From Paenibacillus radicis (ex Gao et al. 2016) (GTDB lineage: Bacteria > Bacillota > Bacilli > Paenibacillales > Paenibacillaceae), in the NCBI RefSeq assembly GCF_014641555.1, contig NZ_BMHY01000012.1, positions 18,954 through 82,953 of the forward strand: a DNA stretch of 64,000 nucleotides. Reading direction: 5' to 3'. The first letter of the stretch is position 1, and the number at the start of each line of letters is the position of its first letter. Made by a program: the position numbers and the translations under genes. Positions 35,601 through 44,290 of the stretch are shown piece after piece. The notes beneath the pieces were generated by a model, which ran no database searches, was not told the origin of the DNA, and saw only the letters and a program-made list of their open reading frames with translations.

Positions 35601-38600
35601 ACGGCGATTGATGAGAATGGGAACGAAAGCGGGGGACTGATGAAGACCTTTACAACATCGGGCAATCCGGCGACGAAAGCACTTTCGACTACGTATCCTC
35701 GCAACTATGGGGACTGGGAAGAAGGGCTGCTGGCTGGTGACGGCAAGCAGGGCATTATCGTATTTGGCAATCCGCGGGAAGAAACCGTTGTTTTTAACGA
35801 CCGGGATTTCTTCATGGCAAGATCGGAAGCAAATCCTCACCGCGCCTTTAATACGGTAAGTGAAGCGGATATTGAAGAGATTAGAGATTTGCTCATTTCC
35901 GGCCGTTACCAGGAGGCCAATCAGCTTGCAGCTGACGTGCAAGGGTATCGGGGAGGCGGAGAAGGAAGCAAGCATCCGGGTTATAAAATGACGATCACGA
36001 TGCCGGATAACGGTCCGATTTCGAATTACGTTCGTTCAACGGATTATTCCGACGGCGTTGTCTCCGTCAACTGGACAGACGGCAAGGGGGATTGGGAGCG
36101 CAAGTCGTTCGTGTCGAGACCAGACGGAATGACGGTACAATATTTGCCTGCTCCTAGCGGCGAGACGCTGGATGTCAAGCTGGCGCTCAGCATGGATCCC
36201 GGCATGAATTTGCTGAATAAAGGGGTAACGTACGAGAACCATTCCTCGGTCGATTACCTCAACCTGCGGGCGAAATACGCTAACGGTACCTACAACGCGG
36301 GTTACGAAGGCGTCACACGCATCGTGACGGACGGCCAGAAGACGATGGATGGCGATGCGGTGTCCGTCACAGGGGCGACCTACGTTATGCTATTGTCCCT
36401 CACTCAGCGCTATGACGGGACGTTTGAGGGCGGGCTGCCGGCTGAACAGGAATGGAATCAGGAGCTTCTTCAAGGTGAGCTGTCGGGTGTGGCTGATGAT
36501 TACGCAACGCTGCTCAGCCGCCATACCGCCATGCACAGTGAGATCTTCGACCGCGTTTTGATCGATTTTGGGGCAAGCGAGGGGGACCGCTCCAAATCTA
36601 ACGAAGAGCTGCTCGCGATGCAGAAGGCATCAACGACGCCTATTCCGGCTTTGTTCGAGCGGATGTTCTATTCGGGCCGCTATCATCTGCTAGGATCAAG
36701 CAGCGCTACAGCGGCGCCTGACTTGCTCGGCAACTGGACAGGCGACAGCAACGTAGGCTGGGACGGCTATTATCACCTCGACGCCAATCTCAATTTGCAA
36801 ATATCTGGCGGCAACATCGGGAATATGCCGGAGGCGATGGAAGGGTACTACTATCTTAATCATCAATGGCAGGAAGATTTCCGAACCAACGCGCAGAAAC
36901 TGCTCGGAACAAGGGGCATGCTTACAGGCGGCAATACGCCTAACGGAGAGGGACTGATCTCGAATATTAATTTCGATTATCCGTACCAGTATGTGACTGG
37001 CGGTGAATCCTGGCTGCTCTATCCGTTCTGGGAGCACTATCAGGTTACGGGAGATACCTCCTTCCTAGCCGATCAATATTACCCGCTCATCCGGGACATG
37101 GGCGACTTTTACGAGGATTTCCTGGTCGAGAAGGATAGCAACGGCCATTATATTTTCGCAGGATCCATTTCACCCGAGAATAGGCCGGCCGGCGGCGTAC
37201 CGCTTTCGGTCAACTCAGTCTATGATATCTCCGGCGCGCGTTTTGCCCTGGAGACGCTGATTGAGACAAGCACCCTCCTTGGACGGGACGAAGAGAAGAT
37301 ACCGGTCTGGCAAGAGCTGCTCGATCATTTGCCGCCTTATCTGGTTAACGACGATGGAGCGTTTGCCGAATGGGCATGGCCGGATCTGATGAACAAAAAC
37401 AATTATCAACATCGCCATTCAAGCGCCATGATGCCTGTCTGGCCATATCGCGAGGTCAATCCGGAGAAAAACCGGGAGCTGTACGATGCCGCCCGTATTT
37501 CTTTACAGAAAAAAGACGGGGGCAATTATGAGAATGCCGGGCATGGGCTGCTTCACAGCGCGCTGGCGGCCGCGAACTTGAACAACGCGGATTCCGTCAA
37601 TGCCAAGCTCGTACGGTTTGCCAAAGACGATTACTACTATTCCAGTCTGTCGACGTCGCACTATAACAACCACGGCACGTTTGCTACGGACGTTGTCAAC
37701 TCCGTTCCAACGATTATGATGGAAATGCTGGCTATTTCCGATAGAGGCACATTGGAGCTGCTGCCGGCTTTGCCTAAATCGTTAACTAACGGCTCCATTT
37801 CCGGCATGCTCGCAAGAGGGCAAGTGACCGTCGACGAGCTCAAGTGGAATATGGATAACTTGACGGTCGACGTCGAGCTGACGTCTGCCATCGATCAGAA
37901 CCTGACGTTGATTCAGCGCGCGGGTATCGAAGAAATCGTAAGTGAGGATGTGACGATTGCAAGCTCGCCGCTTGGCAGCATCGCACGCATCATACCGCTT
38001 GAAGCGAATAAGAAGGCGGTAATCCGCCTCAAGTTGAAGGATGCGTCCAAGATTAACCTGGCTTTGGGCAAAACCGCCAGCGCCTCCTCGGAATCGAATG
38101 CTCAGCAAAGCGCCAATCATGCTTTCGACGGCGATCCGGCTACACGCTGGGCCGCGAGTGAAAGTGCGGATAACTGGCTCCAAGTGGACTTGGGCAGCAT
38201 CTATGCGCTGGACGAAGTGAATTTGCAGTGGGAAGCTTCGTATGCCAAGGCATATAAGCTTCAAGTCTCGCTTGATGGAACGCATTGGACGGATGTATAT
38301 GAACAAGCAAATTCGTCTGGCGGTACGGAAAAAATCTTGGTGGATGCACTTGGCCGCTACGTTCGGATGCAAGGGCTAGCGAAATCCGGGCAATGGGGAT
38401 ATTCGATTTACGAGATGGAGATTTACGGTCAAGATGCGCCAAACCTTGCGCTTGGCAAACCTGCACAGACATCGTCCTTTTCGAATCCGCAGCAGACAGC
38501 CGCGGCGGCTTTTGACGGCGAGCAGTCTACCCGGTGGAGCGCAAGCGAGTCGGCTGACAACTGGATACAGGTGGATTTGGAACAAATCTATCGCATCTTT

Positions 38601-40298
38601 CGGGTTCAGATTGACTGGGAGGACTCGTATGCCAAAGGGTATAAGCTTCAAGTTTCTTCTGACGGCCAGCAATGGACGGATGCCTTTGTCGAAAGCAACA
38701 GCAATGGCGGTACGGACATTATCGATCTGAATGAGGATGCAAGATATATCCGGATGCAAGGTACAGTGAAGTCCGGGCAATGGGGGTATTCGATCTACGA
38801 AATGAAAGTTTTCGGGATGGTGGTCTCAGAGCAAGGTCCAAGCGCAGCAAGTGTTGCGGCGGGTATAACGGCTCTGCAAGCGCCGGCCAGAGGCGAGACG
38901 AGCTTGGAGCTTCCTGTCGTTCCGGCAGGATATTCGGTAGTGATCAAAAGCACGGACAACCCGGCTATTATCGCTCTGAATGGACGATTGACGCCGTCTT
39001 CATCGGCAACGGAAGTGACGGTTGTACTGACCGTAACGAGACTATCGGATGGAAGCACAGCGGATACAATCGCACTGAAAGTTATCGTCCCTGGCACGGC
39101 TGCTTCGGGTAATGGAAACGGTGGTACGGGGGGCAATAGCAATGGAGGCGGAAGCGGAAGCGAAGGTGGAGGTGCTCAGTCAACTGATGTCTTGACAGTG
39201 TCTTCCGCGGAGCTGCTGCAATCGGTAAAAGACGGCAATGTCATCTTACCGGTCGCGGGGAACATCAGACAGGTCGTCCTTCCTCTGGAAGCGACGGAGC
39301 TGCCGGCGAACAGCCGAATCGTGATCCGCTCGCAAAACTATGAACTTGAGCTGCCGGCGGCGCTCGTAAAGCAGTTGAGAGAGAAGGCTGTTGCATCCGT
39401 GTTGTTGGAGGGCAAGCTGACCATAGGCATCCAGCCGGTATCGGGTGCGGCGCTGCAATCGATGCTGAAAGCGGGCGAGCGGACGCGGGTGACATCAGCG
39501 GGTACCGCGTATGAGTTTAGTCTCTTTTTCACAGGAAGCGACGGTAAAACGATAAAAGCGGATTATGCAGATGAACCTATCGTTGTGCGCTTGAAGACGA
39601 GCGGCGGGAATGTGATCAATTCTAAGCTTGCGGGGATTTTTCGTCTGGACGGCAATGCCAAGCCAAGCTATGTAGGCGGGGCCGAGAATGGGGGCCAATG
39701 GCAAAGCGAAGCAGATGCGCTTGGCATCTACGGAGTACTGGAAGTGGTATGGAGCTTCACGGATGTGCCGTCCGGGCACTGGGCGGAAACCGTCATTCAA
39801 GAGCTTGCGGCCAAGCAAATCGTCAATGGAACGAGTGACACGTCATTCGAACCTAATCGGGCGATAACCCGTGCCGAATTTGTCTCACTGCTGGTACGCG
39901 CATTGAAGCTTACCAAAGCTGAATCCGGTCAAGCGGCATTCGCTGACGTGGCGGAGAACGCATGGTATGCAGATGCCGTAAGAATAGCGGCACAGGCCGG
40001 AATCGTTGCGGGCAAGGGAGATCATGCATTCGCTCCGAATGCCCAAATTACGCGCGAGGAAATGGTCACTATGCTTATACGAGCCTATCAAGCGGCTCAA
40101 GGATCAAGTCAGGCTGCGACCGGCAAAGAGATGGCGTTCGAAGACGAGCCGGAGGCTTCCGGCTGGGCAATTGAGTATATTAATCGGGCTGCTGAGCTTG
40201 GTCTGGTTAAAGGACGGAGTGCAGGTGTGTTTGATCCCAAAGGCATATCCACTCGTGCGGAGTCCGCTCAGATCATTTACAATTTGCTGAACAAATAA
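32679..40298 (+). CDS. Giant SLH-anchored surface protein: beta-helix, CBM32 x4, FnIII, GH95
   Basis: This encodes 2539 residues from ATG 32679 (GGAAGGGG 8 nt upstream). In order: signal peptide (to about 36); right-handed beta-helix with a DUF1565-like start (about 45-605); two F5/8-type CBM32 discoidin domains (617-745, 753-898); FnIII (905-995); GH95 catalytic domain (about 998-1790); two more CBM32 (1794-1918, 1921-2047); an Ig-like domain; a Gly/Ser/Asn linker (2141-2167); a beta-rich spacer; and three SLH repeats (2361-2539). GH95 residues expected for catalysis are visible: an NxN pair in ANLNLQ (about 1370), E1500 in SPEN, and HRHSS from residue 1578. GH95 hydrolyses terminal alpha-L-fucose or alpha-L-galactose. 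The beta-helix resembles polysaccharide lyases or pectinases, but its activity is unknown. The SLH repeats should hold it on the cell wall. Confidence 0.92.
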   Translation: MIRSWKQAARASKKTFYTVLCAGLVLTTVGLPSAAADLSPSEGRVIHVAKDGSNNNPGTEAEPYLTINFAAEEAQPGDTVVVHAGLYRETVKPARGGTDEEHRIVYTNAGDGEVVIKGSEEINDWVPYSGDVWQVALPNSFFGDYNPFAARHPQGGEGGFFPVYTAGDVYLNDQAYYQKGSLSNVLAAGNTWYAEVSGGNTTIYANFDGADPNQKLAEINVRRQVFAPDAWGLGYITVDGFTVKHAANTYSDFPGSPSRRQAGAISVNGGLKWIIQNNIVINARTIAIDIGLGNDEWAGNRPGVTRTNFRETDKYGSHVVRNNYIAKSGQSGIAGVFSWNSDIMYNRIEDTNYRGEFSGAETAPIKVHYMNEGLIKGNYIKNSKGGNSAGIWTDWGNQNVRVTGNIVMNTPWGYYAEAVHGPILVDNNVFIGNNDIRMLDATGVVYANNLFIDNGNINVDGGGRENYYFQPGTMNETNAMNTVQKFHWYNNLVQGSVLPSDAANKTHVKEDNFTNVISDVAYTTTNDAMSISFNLNAAGMNGLDIVTQARVGVIPNANESIAADVSTDFFGNAFPAGSVKAGPFANVQNGANQFVLWPPQGQTVPSPPAQPTDVPLNLSLGSNAVAVASYEDSNLTADKAIDGNGSSRWSSDHSNDNNAWIYVDLGAKYNVSKAVLSWEAAYAREYFIQISDDGQSWTDVYHTTSGAGGNESVTIRQNVRFVRMQGVVPNTPYGYSLYEFEVYGTPIQPEVPMNVALNKAPSAYTASSQSNDGSGEQNSQPDKDRSAFRAFDGNTGTRWGSNGGDDNWLQVDLGQPHVIDRIVLAWEAAYAAQYKVQVSDDGSVWTDVYEHDDASPAGDHVDDIELQQPATGRFVRMQGVTAATQWGLSLYEFEVYGKVKPADTAPQWPAAAALELTGLTAESASLQWPAAIDNGTVSGYNVYLGSTLVASLAAGVRSYTAAGLNAGSTYTIKVTAIDENGNESGGLMKTFTTSGNPATKALSTTYPRNYGDWEEGLLAGDGKQGIIVFGNPREETVVFNDRDFFMARSEANPHRAFNTVSEADIEEIRDLLISGRYQEANQLAADVQGYRGGGEGSKHPGYKMTITMPDNGPISNYVRSTDYSDGVVSVNWTDGKGDWERKSFVSRPDGMTVQYLPAPSGETLDVKLALSMDPGMNLLNKGVTYENHSSVDYLNLRAKYANGTYNAGYEGVTRIVTDGQKTMDGDAVSVTGATYVMLLSLTQRYDGTFEGGLPAEQEWNQELLQGELSGVADDYATLLSRHTAMHSEIFDRVLIDFGASEGDRSKSNEELLAMQKASTTPIPALFERMFYSGRYHLLGSSSATAAPDLLGNWTGDSNVGWDGYYHLDANLNLQISGGNIGNMPEAMEGYYYLNHQWQEDFRTNAQKLLGTRGMLTGGNTPNGEGLISNINFDYPYQYVTGGESWLLYPFWEHYQVTGDTSFLADQYYPLIRDMGDFYEDFLVEKDSNGHYIFAGSISPENRPAGGVPLSVNSVYDISGARFALETLIETSTLLGRDEEKIPVWQELLDHLPPYLVNDDGAFAEWAWPDLMNKNNYQHRHSSAMMPVWPYREVNPEKNRELYDAARISLQKKDGGNYENAGHGLLHSALAAANLNNADSVNAKLVRFAKDDYYYSSLSTSHYNNHGTFATDVVNSVPTIMMEMLAISDRGTLELLPALPKSLTNGSISGMLARGQVTVDELKWNMDNLTVDVELTSAIDQNLTLIQRAGIEEIVSEDVTIASSPLGSIARIIPLEANKKAVIRLKLKDASKINLALGKTASASSESNAQQSANHAFDGDPATRWAASESADNWLQVDLGSIYALDEVNLQWEASYAKAYKLQVSLDGTHWTDVYEQANSSGGTEKILVDALGRYVRMQGLAKSGQWGYSIYEMEIYGQDAPNLALGKPAQTSSFSNPQQTAAAAFDGEQSTRWSASESADNWIQVDLEQIYRIFRVQIDWEDSYAKGYKLQVSSDGQQWTDAFVESNSNGGTDIIDLNEDARYIRMQGTVKSGQWGYSIYEMKVFGMVVSEQGPSAASVAAGITALQAPARGETSLELPVVPAGYSVVIKSTDNPAIIALNGRLTPSSSATEVTVVLTVTRLSDGSTADTIALKVIVPGTAASGNGNGGTGGNSNGGGSGSEGGGAQSTDVLTVSSAELLQSVKDGNVILPVAGNIRQVVLPLEATELPANSRIVIRSQNYELELPAALVKQLREKAVASVLLEGKLTIGIQPVSGAALQSMLKAGERTRVTSAGTAYEFSLFFTGSDGKTIKADYADEPIVVRLKTSGGNVINSKLAGIFRLDGNAKPSYVGGAENGGQWQSEADALGIYGVLEVVWSFTDVPSGHWAETVIQELAAKQIVNGTSDTSFEPNRAITRAEFVSLLVRALKLTKAESGQAAFADVAENAWYADAVRIAAQAGIVAGKGDHAFAPNAQITREEMVTMLIRAYQAAQGSSQAATGKEMAFEDEPEASGWAIEYINRAAELGLVKGRSAGVFDPKGISTRAESAQIIYNLLNK

Positions 40299-40782
40299 TA
40301 CGCGTCTTTTGTGGCTCGTTGTGCTGATAAGATCATGTGATGGAAAAGGGCTTTCTCAAAAGCAGTTTCAAAAAAAAAAGCCCCCACTTTTTGTGTAATA
40401 TGCGCGTAAAAAAGAACCTTCAGATCCACTTTCTTCGTGGTTTTGAAGGTTCTTTTGCACATACTATGGGATTCTCTCACTCTGGCTTCCCCTTTTGGGA
40501 CAGCCCCTTCTTTAATTAATAGCCAATATGCCCTAAACTCCGGTTAATGGATCTTAGTAGCTTTCTTGCCAGGCAGTAGCTTAGTAGATGAATACTGTGA
40601 TTGATTTGGTATGCATAGACGAATACTCTAACTGATCTGCTAGCGTATACGAAGTGATAGGTGAGGACATAAGCCAAGTGTTAGACAAGCATATTGCAAA
40701 CGTCTGATAGACTCCCTCCCTATTGTGCCTATTAGATGTGAAATCACCCTGCCGCTACCAGTCTCATCGTGCCAAAGGAGAA
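40299..40782. other. Intergenic region after the giant gene
   Basis: Apart from the terminator at 40410-40457 I see no gene. Around 40570-40660 there are loose quasi-repeats (GATGAATACTGTGATTGAT and GACGAATACTCTAACTGAT). Confidence 0.4.
40410..40457 (+). terminator. Terminator of the giant surface-protein gene
   Basis: AAAAGAACCTTC pairs with GAAGGTTCTTTT. An inner CCAC/GTGG stem caps the hairpin. It ends in a T-run, 112 bp after the stop codon. Confidence 0.85.
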
Positions 40783-40972
40783 ACAAAATGCAAAAGTGCA
40801 GGCTGATACGCCTCAAAAGCTCTAAAAAGGCGTTCAAAATGCAAAAGTACATTTGAAATCGCTCGAATTGACTCAGCAGAGGTTTTTTCAGCCACTCAAA
40901 ATGCACATTTGCATTTTGAGGCCATAAATCGCTGAAAAAGCGGCTTACACCCTGTATTTTTACATTTTGATT
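40783..40972. repeat. Family A repeat, copy 2
   Basis: The four arms are at 40783-40800, 40834-40851, 40902-40919 and 40952-40970, with the same order and spacing as at 63212-63402. Arm 1 ends in AGTGCAGG and arm 4 begins CCTGTATTTT, so pairing is kept through G-U wobbles. The minus-strand frame across it is a by-product of the arms. Confidence 0.85.
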
Positions 40973-41004
40973 AGAGAAAAGCTGTGAGCTGCGTGTTTGT
41001 GACT

Positions 41005-41040
41005 GTGTGGTGCGGGTAGGGAGAGCGGAGCGGAGCTATG
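41005..41040 (+). repeat. Truncated 5' end of a family B element
   Basis: A GACTGTGTGGTGCGGGTAGG segment followed by GAGAGCGGAGCGG matches the sequence just before and at the start of the family B copies near 63.5 kb. It then diverges. A full copy starts 28 bp further on. Confidence 0.6.
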
Positions 41041-41067
41041 CAAGTAGTGTTTGATAAATAGGTTTTA

Positions 41068-41190
41068 GGGAGAGCGGAGCGTATTGAGTTCTTGCTGACT
41101 TTTCGCAGGTTCGATCCACTACTCATCGTGTAAGCGATGCGGCAGTGGAATCAAGAACGGCAGTAAGGACCAATACGCGCAGCGAACCTG
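41068..41190 (+). repeat. Family B structured repeat, copy 3
   Basis: The outer stem is GTTCTTGCTG with CAGTAAGGAC, so the A-T pair of copy 1 has become T-A. The middle stem is CCACT/AGTGG and the inner one CATCG/CGATG. The AATCAAGAACGGCAG core is intact. Confidence 0.85.
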
Positions 41191-41201
41191 TGCAACAAAA
41201 G

Positions 41202-41242
41202 AGGACAGACCCTCGGGTTTACCCGAAGGCCTGTCCTTTTTC
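41202..41242. terminator. Terminator after the iron ABC ATPase gene
   Basis: AGGACAG and CC/GG plus TCGGGT/ACCCGA form a long hairpin ending CTGTCCT and a T-run. It lies 22 bp past the minus-strand stop codon and can act in both directions. Confidence 0.85.
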
Positions 41243-41263
41243 CTTGCAGCTCTTATGCATCCA

Positions 41264-42058
41264 CTATAAGGAGCTTTTCTTCCTGCCATGCGGCACAATC
41301 ATCGGCGTACCGTACAGCGGATCAGGAATAACCTCGCATTTGAGCCGGAAGACCGATTCGATCATCGCTGCATCTACAATCTCGCCCGGAGCTCCTTGAG
41401 CGGCAATTGCGCCGTCTTTGACCGCGACGATATGATCCGCATAGCGGCAAGCCAAATTAATATCGTGAAGCACCATAACGATGGTACGATTGTCCCGCTC
41501 ATTCATTTCCTGGAGCAAATCGAGCACCTCAATCTGATGCGTCATATCCAGATAAGTCGTGGGCTCATCCAGCAAAATAATGCCGGTCTGCTGCGCCAGC
41601 GTCATCGCGATCCACGCCCGCTGCCGCTGACCGCCGGAGAGCGAGTCGACCGAGCGTTCAGCCATGCTGTCCATATCCGTCGCTTGAAGCGCTTCGCGCA
41701 CACTGCGCTCGTCTTCCTTGGACCATTGCTGCAGCCAGCTTTGGTAAGGATAGCGGCCTTGCTTGACGAGCTGGAGCACAGTCAGTCCCTCCGGAGCCAC
41801 AGGACCTTGAGGAAGAAGCGAGAGCTGCTTAGCCGCAGCTTTAGGCGCCATCGCCAGCAAATCCTGCCCGTCCAGCGTAATAGAGCCCTGTGTCGGCTTG
41901 AGCAGCCGGGCCAGCGAGCGGAGCAGCGTTGATTTGCCGCAGCCGTTGCTGCCGATCAGCACCGTTACCTTGCCTTCGGGTATCGTTAGATTCAAGTTTT
42001 CAAAAATGTGGTTTCCCCCGTAGGAAAGCGCCATTTCTTTCGCTTCAAGCAAGCTCAT
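41264..42058 (-). CDS. Iron-siderophore ABC transporter ATPase (FecE/FhuC type)
   Basis: This 264-residue cytoplasmic ATPase powers a ferric-siderophore importer. Walker A is IGSNGCGKSTLLRSLARLL (about residues 37-55), the signature is LSGGQRQRAWIAMTLAQ, Walker B IILLDEPTTYLD, and the switch histidine lies in VLHDINLACRYADH. It is last of three minus-strand genes, 28 nt after the second permease, and followed by a terminator. A family name such as YusV or FhuC cannot be fixed by sequence alone. Confidence 0.93.
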   Translation of the reverse strand: MSLLEAKEMALSYGGNHIFENLNLTIPEGKVTVLIGSNGCGKSTLLRSLARLLKPTQGSITLDGQDLLAMAPKAAAKQLSLLPQGPVAPEGLTVLQLVKQGRYPYQSWLQQWSKEDERSVREALQATDMDSMAERSVDSLSGGQRQRAWIAMTLAQQTGIILLDEPTTYLDMTHQIEVLDLLQEMNERDNRTIVMVLHDINLACRYADHIVAVKDGAIAAQGAPGEIVDAAMIESVFRLKCEVIPDPLYGTPMIVPHGRKKSSL

Positions 42059-42086
42059 TGCACTTTACCTCCTGCTAGTCTCATTC

Positions 42087-43130
42087 TCATTGGTTACGAT
42101 GACGGTATAATAAATATAAGAAGAACGGCGCGCCGATAATGGCCGTGAATACACCCGCGGGAATATCAAGCGGGGTAAAGAGCGTCCTCGCGGCCAAGTC
42201 TGATAGTAATACGAGCAAGGCTCCGATCATCGCGCTTACCGGAAGCAATCCTCCAAAGGAGGAGCCTACCAATTTGCGGGCGATATGCGGCGCAATAAGT
42301 CCAACGAAGGCGATGGCGCCGCCAATGGCAACTGCCGCACCGGCAAGCGATACGCTCAGGATGAGCAGCAGCAGCCGATGCCGCTGTACGCTGGCCCCAG
42401 CGCTTCCGGCTACTTCATCGCCGAGAGACTGAATATTGACATGTCGGGACATGAGCCATGTTAACGGCAGAAGCACGACGAGCCAAGGGAGCAGCGTGAA
42501 AACGTCTTTCTCCCAAGAGGCGCCGTAAATGCTGCCAGTCATGAACGTCAACGCCCGGTCTGCCATAAAAAACGGGCCGGAGATCAGCAGCATATAAGAG
42601 ATGGATTTGAATGCGGCCGATAAGCCGGTTCCGATCAGCACCATACGCAGAGGCGAAGCACCATCCTTCCAGGAGAGCACATAGAGCAGGAAGGTTACGG
42701 CAAACGCGCCGATAATAGCGGCCAAAGGCATCCATTGAATGGAAAGCTTCTCGTTGAAAAAAAACATGAACAGCACGGTGCCAAGCGAAGCACCCTCCGT
42801 AATGCCTGCCACATCAGGCGAGGCGAGCGGGTTGCGGATCAGTCCTTGAAGCACGGCCCCGGCAGATGCGAGCGCAGCTCCTACCAATAAAGCAATGATA
42901 ATGCGCGGCAAACGAAGCTTGAGCACAATGACATCATGCATCGGGTTTCCATACCCAAAGATCGATTTGACAACATCGAGCGGAGCGATGAATTTACTTC
43001 CTATGCCGGTGCTCAGGACAGCGGCTGCGGCGCATAGCACTAGCAGCACAATCGCTATTATGACCGTTTTGCGCTCAAGCAGCAGGCTCAGCTTCGGTTT
43101 GTTCGTACGGATGGTATTGTATTTGCTCAT
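42087..43130 (-). CDS. Iron-siderophore ABC transporter permease (FecD type)
   Basis: This is a 347-residue permease of the BtuC/FecCD family, with about nine to ten hydrophobic segments. The FecCD signature LRLPRIIIALLVGAALASAG appears near residues 72-91, and GLIRNPLASPDVAGITEGAS follows. A cytoplasmic coupling loop is at GGAIAFVGLIAPHIARKLVG. Its start overlaps the stop of the first permease by 4 nt. Confidence 0.93.
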   Translation of the reverse strand: MSKYNTIRTNKPKLSLLLERKTVIIAIVLLVLCAAAAVLSTGIGSKFIAPLDVVKSIFGYGNPMHDVIVLKLRLPRIIIALLVGAALASAGAVLQGLIRNPLASPDVAGITEGASLGTVLFMFFFNEKLSIQWMPLAAIIGAFAVTFLLYVLSWKDGASPLRMVLIGTGLSAAFKSISYMLLISGPFFMADRALTFMTGSIYGASWEKDVFTLLPWLVVLLPLTWLMSRHVNIQSLGDEVAGSAGASVQRHRLLLLILSVSLAGAAVAIGGAIAFVGLIAPHIARKLVGSSFGGLLPVSAMIGALLVLLSDLAARTLFTPLDIPAGVFTAIIGAPFFLYLLYRHRNQ

Positions 43131-44113
43131 AATGCTTTCCGTCCTTTCCGGGCGATATAGACGAAGAATGGAACGCCTAGGACGGCTGTCATGACGCCAA
43201 CTGGAACTTCTTTAGGCATTGCGATGTAACGGGAGCCGATATCGGAGGCGACGAGCAAGACAGCTCCAAGGACGGCGCTGTATGGAATGACCCAACGGTA
43301 ATCGCTGCCGATCAGAAAACGTACGATATGCGGAATGATGATGCCGATAAAAGCGATTGGACCGGCTACTGCGACTGAAGCGCCCGCCAGCAAAATGACG
43401 GCGACTGAAGCCAGCCCTTTAACCATAGCGGTCCGTTGGCCGAGCGTTTTAGCAATGTCATCGCCCATGCCAAGCAAGTTAAGCTGGCGGGAAAGCGCTA
43501 GTGCGATAATAAGGCCGACAGCCATATAAGGAAGAACGCCTTGCAGCATCGACATATTGCGGCCTGCAACGGAGCCGACAAGCCAGACGAGCACCTGATC
43601 AAACATTTTGCCGCTCGACAGCATGAAGCCTTGCGTCAGCGAAGCGAAAAAAGCAGAGATCGATGCGCCTGCCAGTGTGATTTTGACCGGGGTCATGCCG
43701 TCGCGTCCGATGCTTCCCAGCACAAAAACAATTGCGCCGCTGATAGCCGCGCCAAGCAGTGCAAATAAAGCCAGCGGCTGCATGCCGGATAAGCCTAGCC
43801 ACCCGGAAGCGATAACAACCATAAAGGAAGCGCCTGCATTGACGCCGAACAAACTTGGAGAAGCAATAGGATTGCGGGTTATAACTTGCATGACCGCTCC
43901 TGCTACCGCAAGACAAGCGCCAACCGCACCGGCAATAAGGGCCCGTGGAAGTCTTGTTGTCTGGATAACCAGGTGCTGCTGCAAGGAGGCGTCATAATGG
44001 AGGAATGAGTCCAAAACCTGTGAGAGCGGAATGTCTGTTGTGCCGAAAGCAATGCTGCAAACGATCGCTGCACCTAACAGTAGAATCGAAAGTAGTAGTC
44101 CAAATAATCGCAT
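43127..44113 (-). CDS. Iron-siderophore ABC transporter permease (FecC type)
   Basis: This is a 328-residue FecCD-family permease that forms a heterodimer with the downstream one. Diagnostic stretches are TTRLPRALIAGAVGACLAVA, TRNPIASPSLFGVNAGASF and GPIAFIGIIIPHIVRFLIGS. The RBS before the ATG at 44113 is weak. The gene is read divergently from the binding-protein gene at 44291, with two Fur-like boxes in the shared 177-bp region. Confidence 0.93.
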   Translation of the reverse strand: MRLFGLLLSILLLGAAIVCSIAFGTTDIPLSQVLDSFLHYDASLQQHLVIQTTRLPRALIAGAVGACLAVAGAVMQVITRNPIASPSLFGVNAGASFMVVIASGWLGLSGMQPLALFALLGAAISGAIVFVLGSIGRDGMTPVKITLAGASISAFFASLTQGFMLSSGKMFDQVLVWLVGSVAGRNMSMLQGVLPYMAVGLIIALALSRQLNLLGMGDDIAKTLGQRTAMVKGLASVAVILLAGASVAVAGPIAFIGIIIPHIVRFLIGSDYRWVIPYSAVLGAVLLVASDIGSRYIAMPKEVPVGVMTAVLGVPFFVYIARKGRKAL

Positions 44114-44195
44114 AGTAGATGTAGCCGACCCTTCAATTTGCTATAAACCTTCTATAAAGCAGTTTAGAGGAATGGCTTCCCCCTGTCAACGAGTA

Positions 44196-44210
44196 TGATA
44201 ATCGTTCTCA
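44196..44210. promoter_or_regulatory. Fur box 1
   Basis: TGATAATCGTTCTCA matches the 7-1-7 Fur consensus TGATAATNATTATCA with two changes. It is the box nearer the permease operon. Confidence 0.65.
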
Positions 44211-44255
44211 AAAAATTCATTGACTTCTAGGTCGTCCCTCTATATAGTGTTTCAT

Positions 44256-44270
44256 TGAGAATAATAATCA
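44256..44270. promoter_or_regulatory. Fur box 2
   Basis: TGAGAATAATAATCA matches the same 7-1-7 consensus with two changes. It lies 20 bp before the binding-protein start and implies iron repression of that gene. Confidence 0.7.
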
Positions 44271-44290
44271 GCAGGGGGAGTACAAAAATA

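Noticed and set aside
40640..40906. 88-residue minus-strand frame after the giant gene
   Set aside because: Its codons come from the family A arms and there is no RBS.
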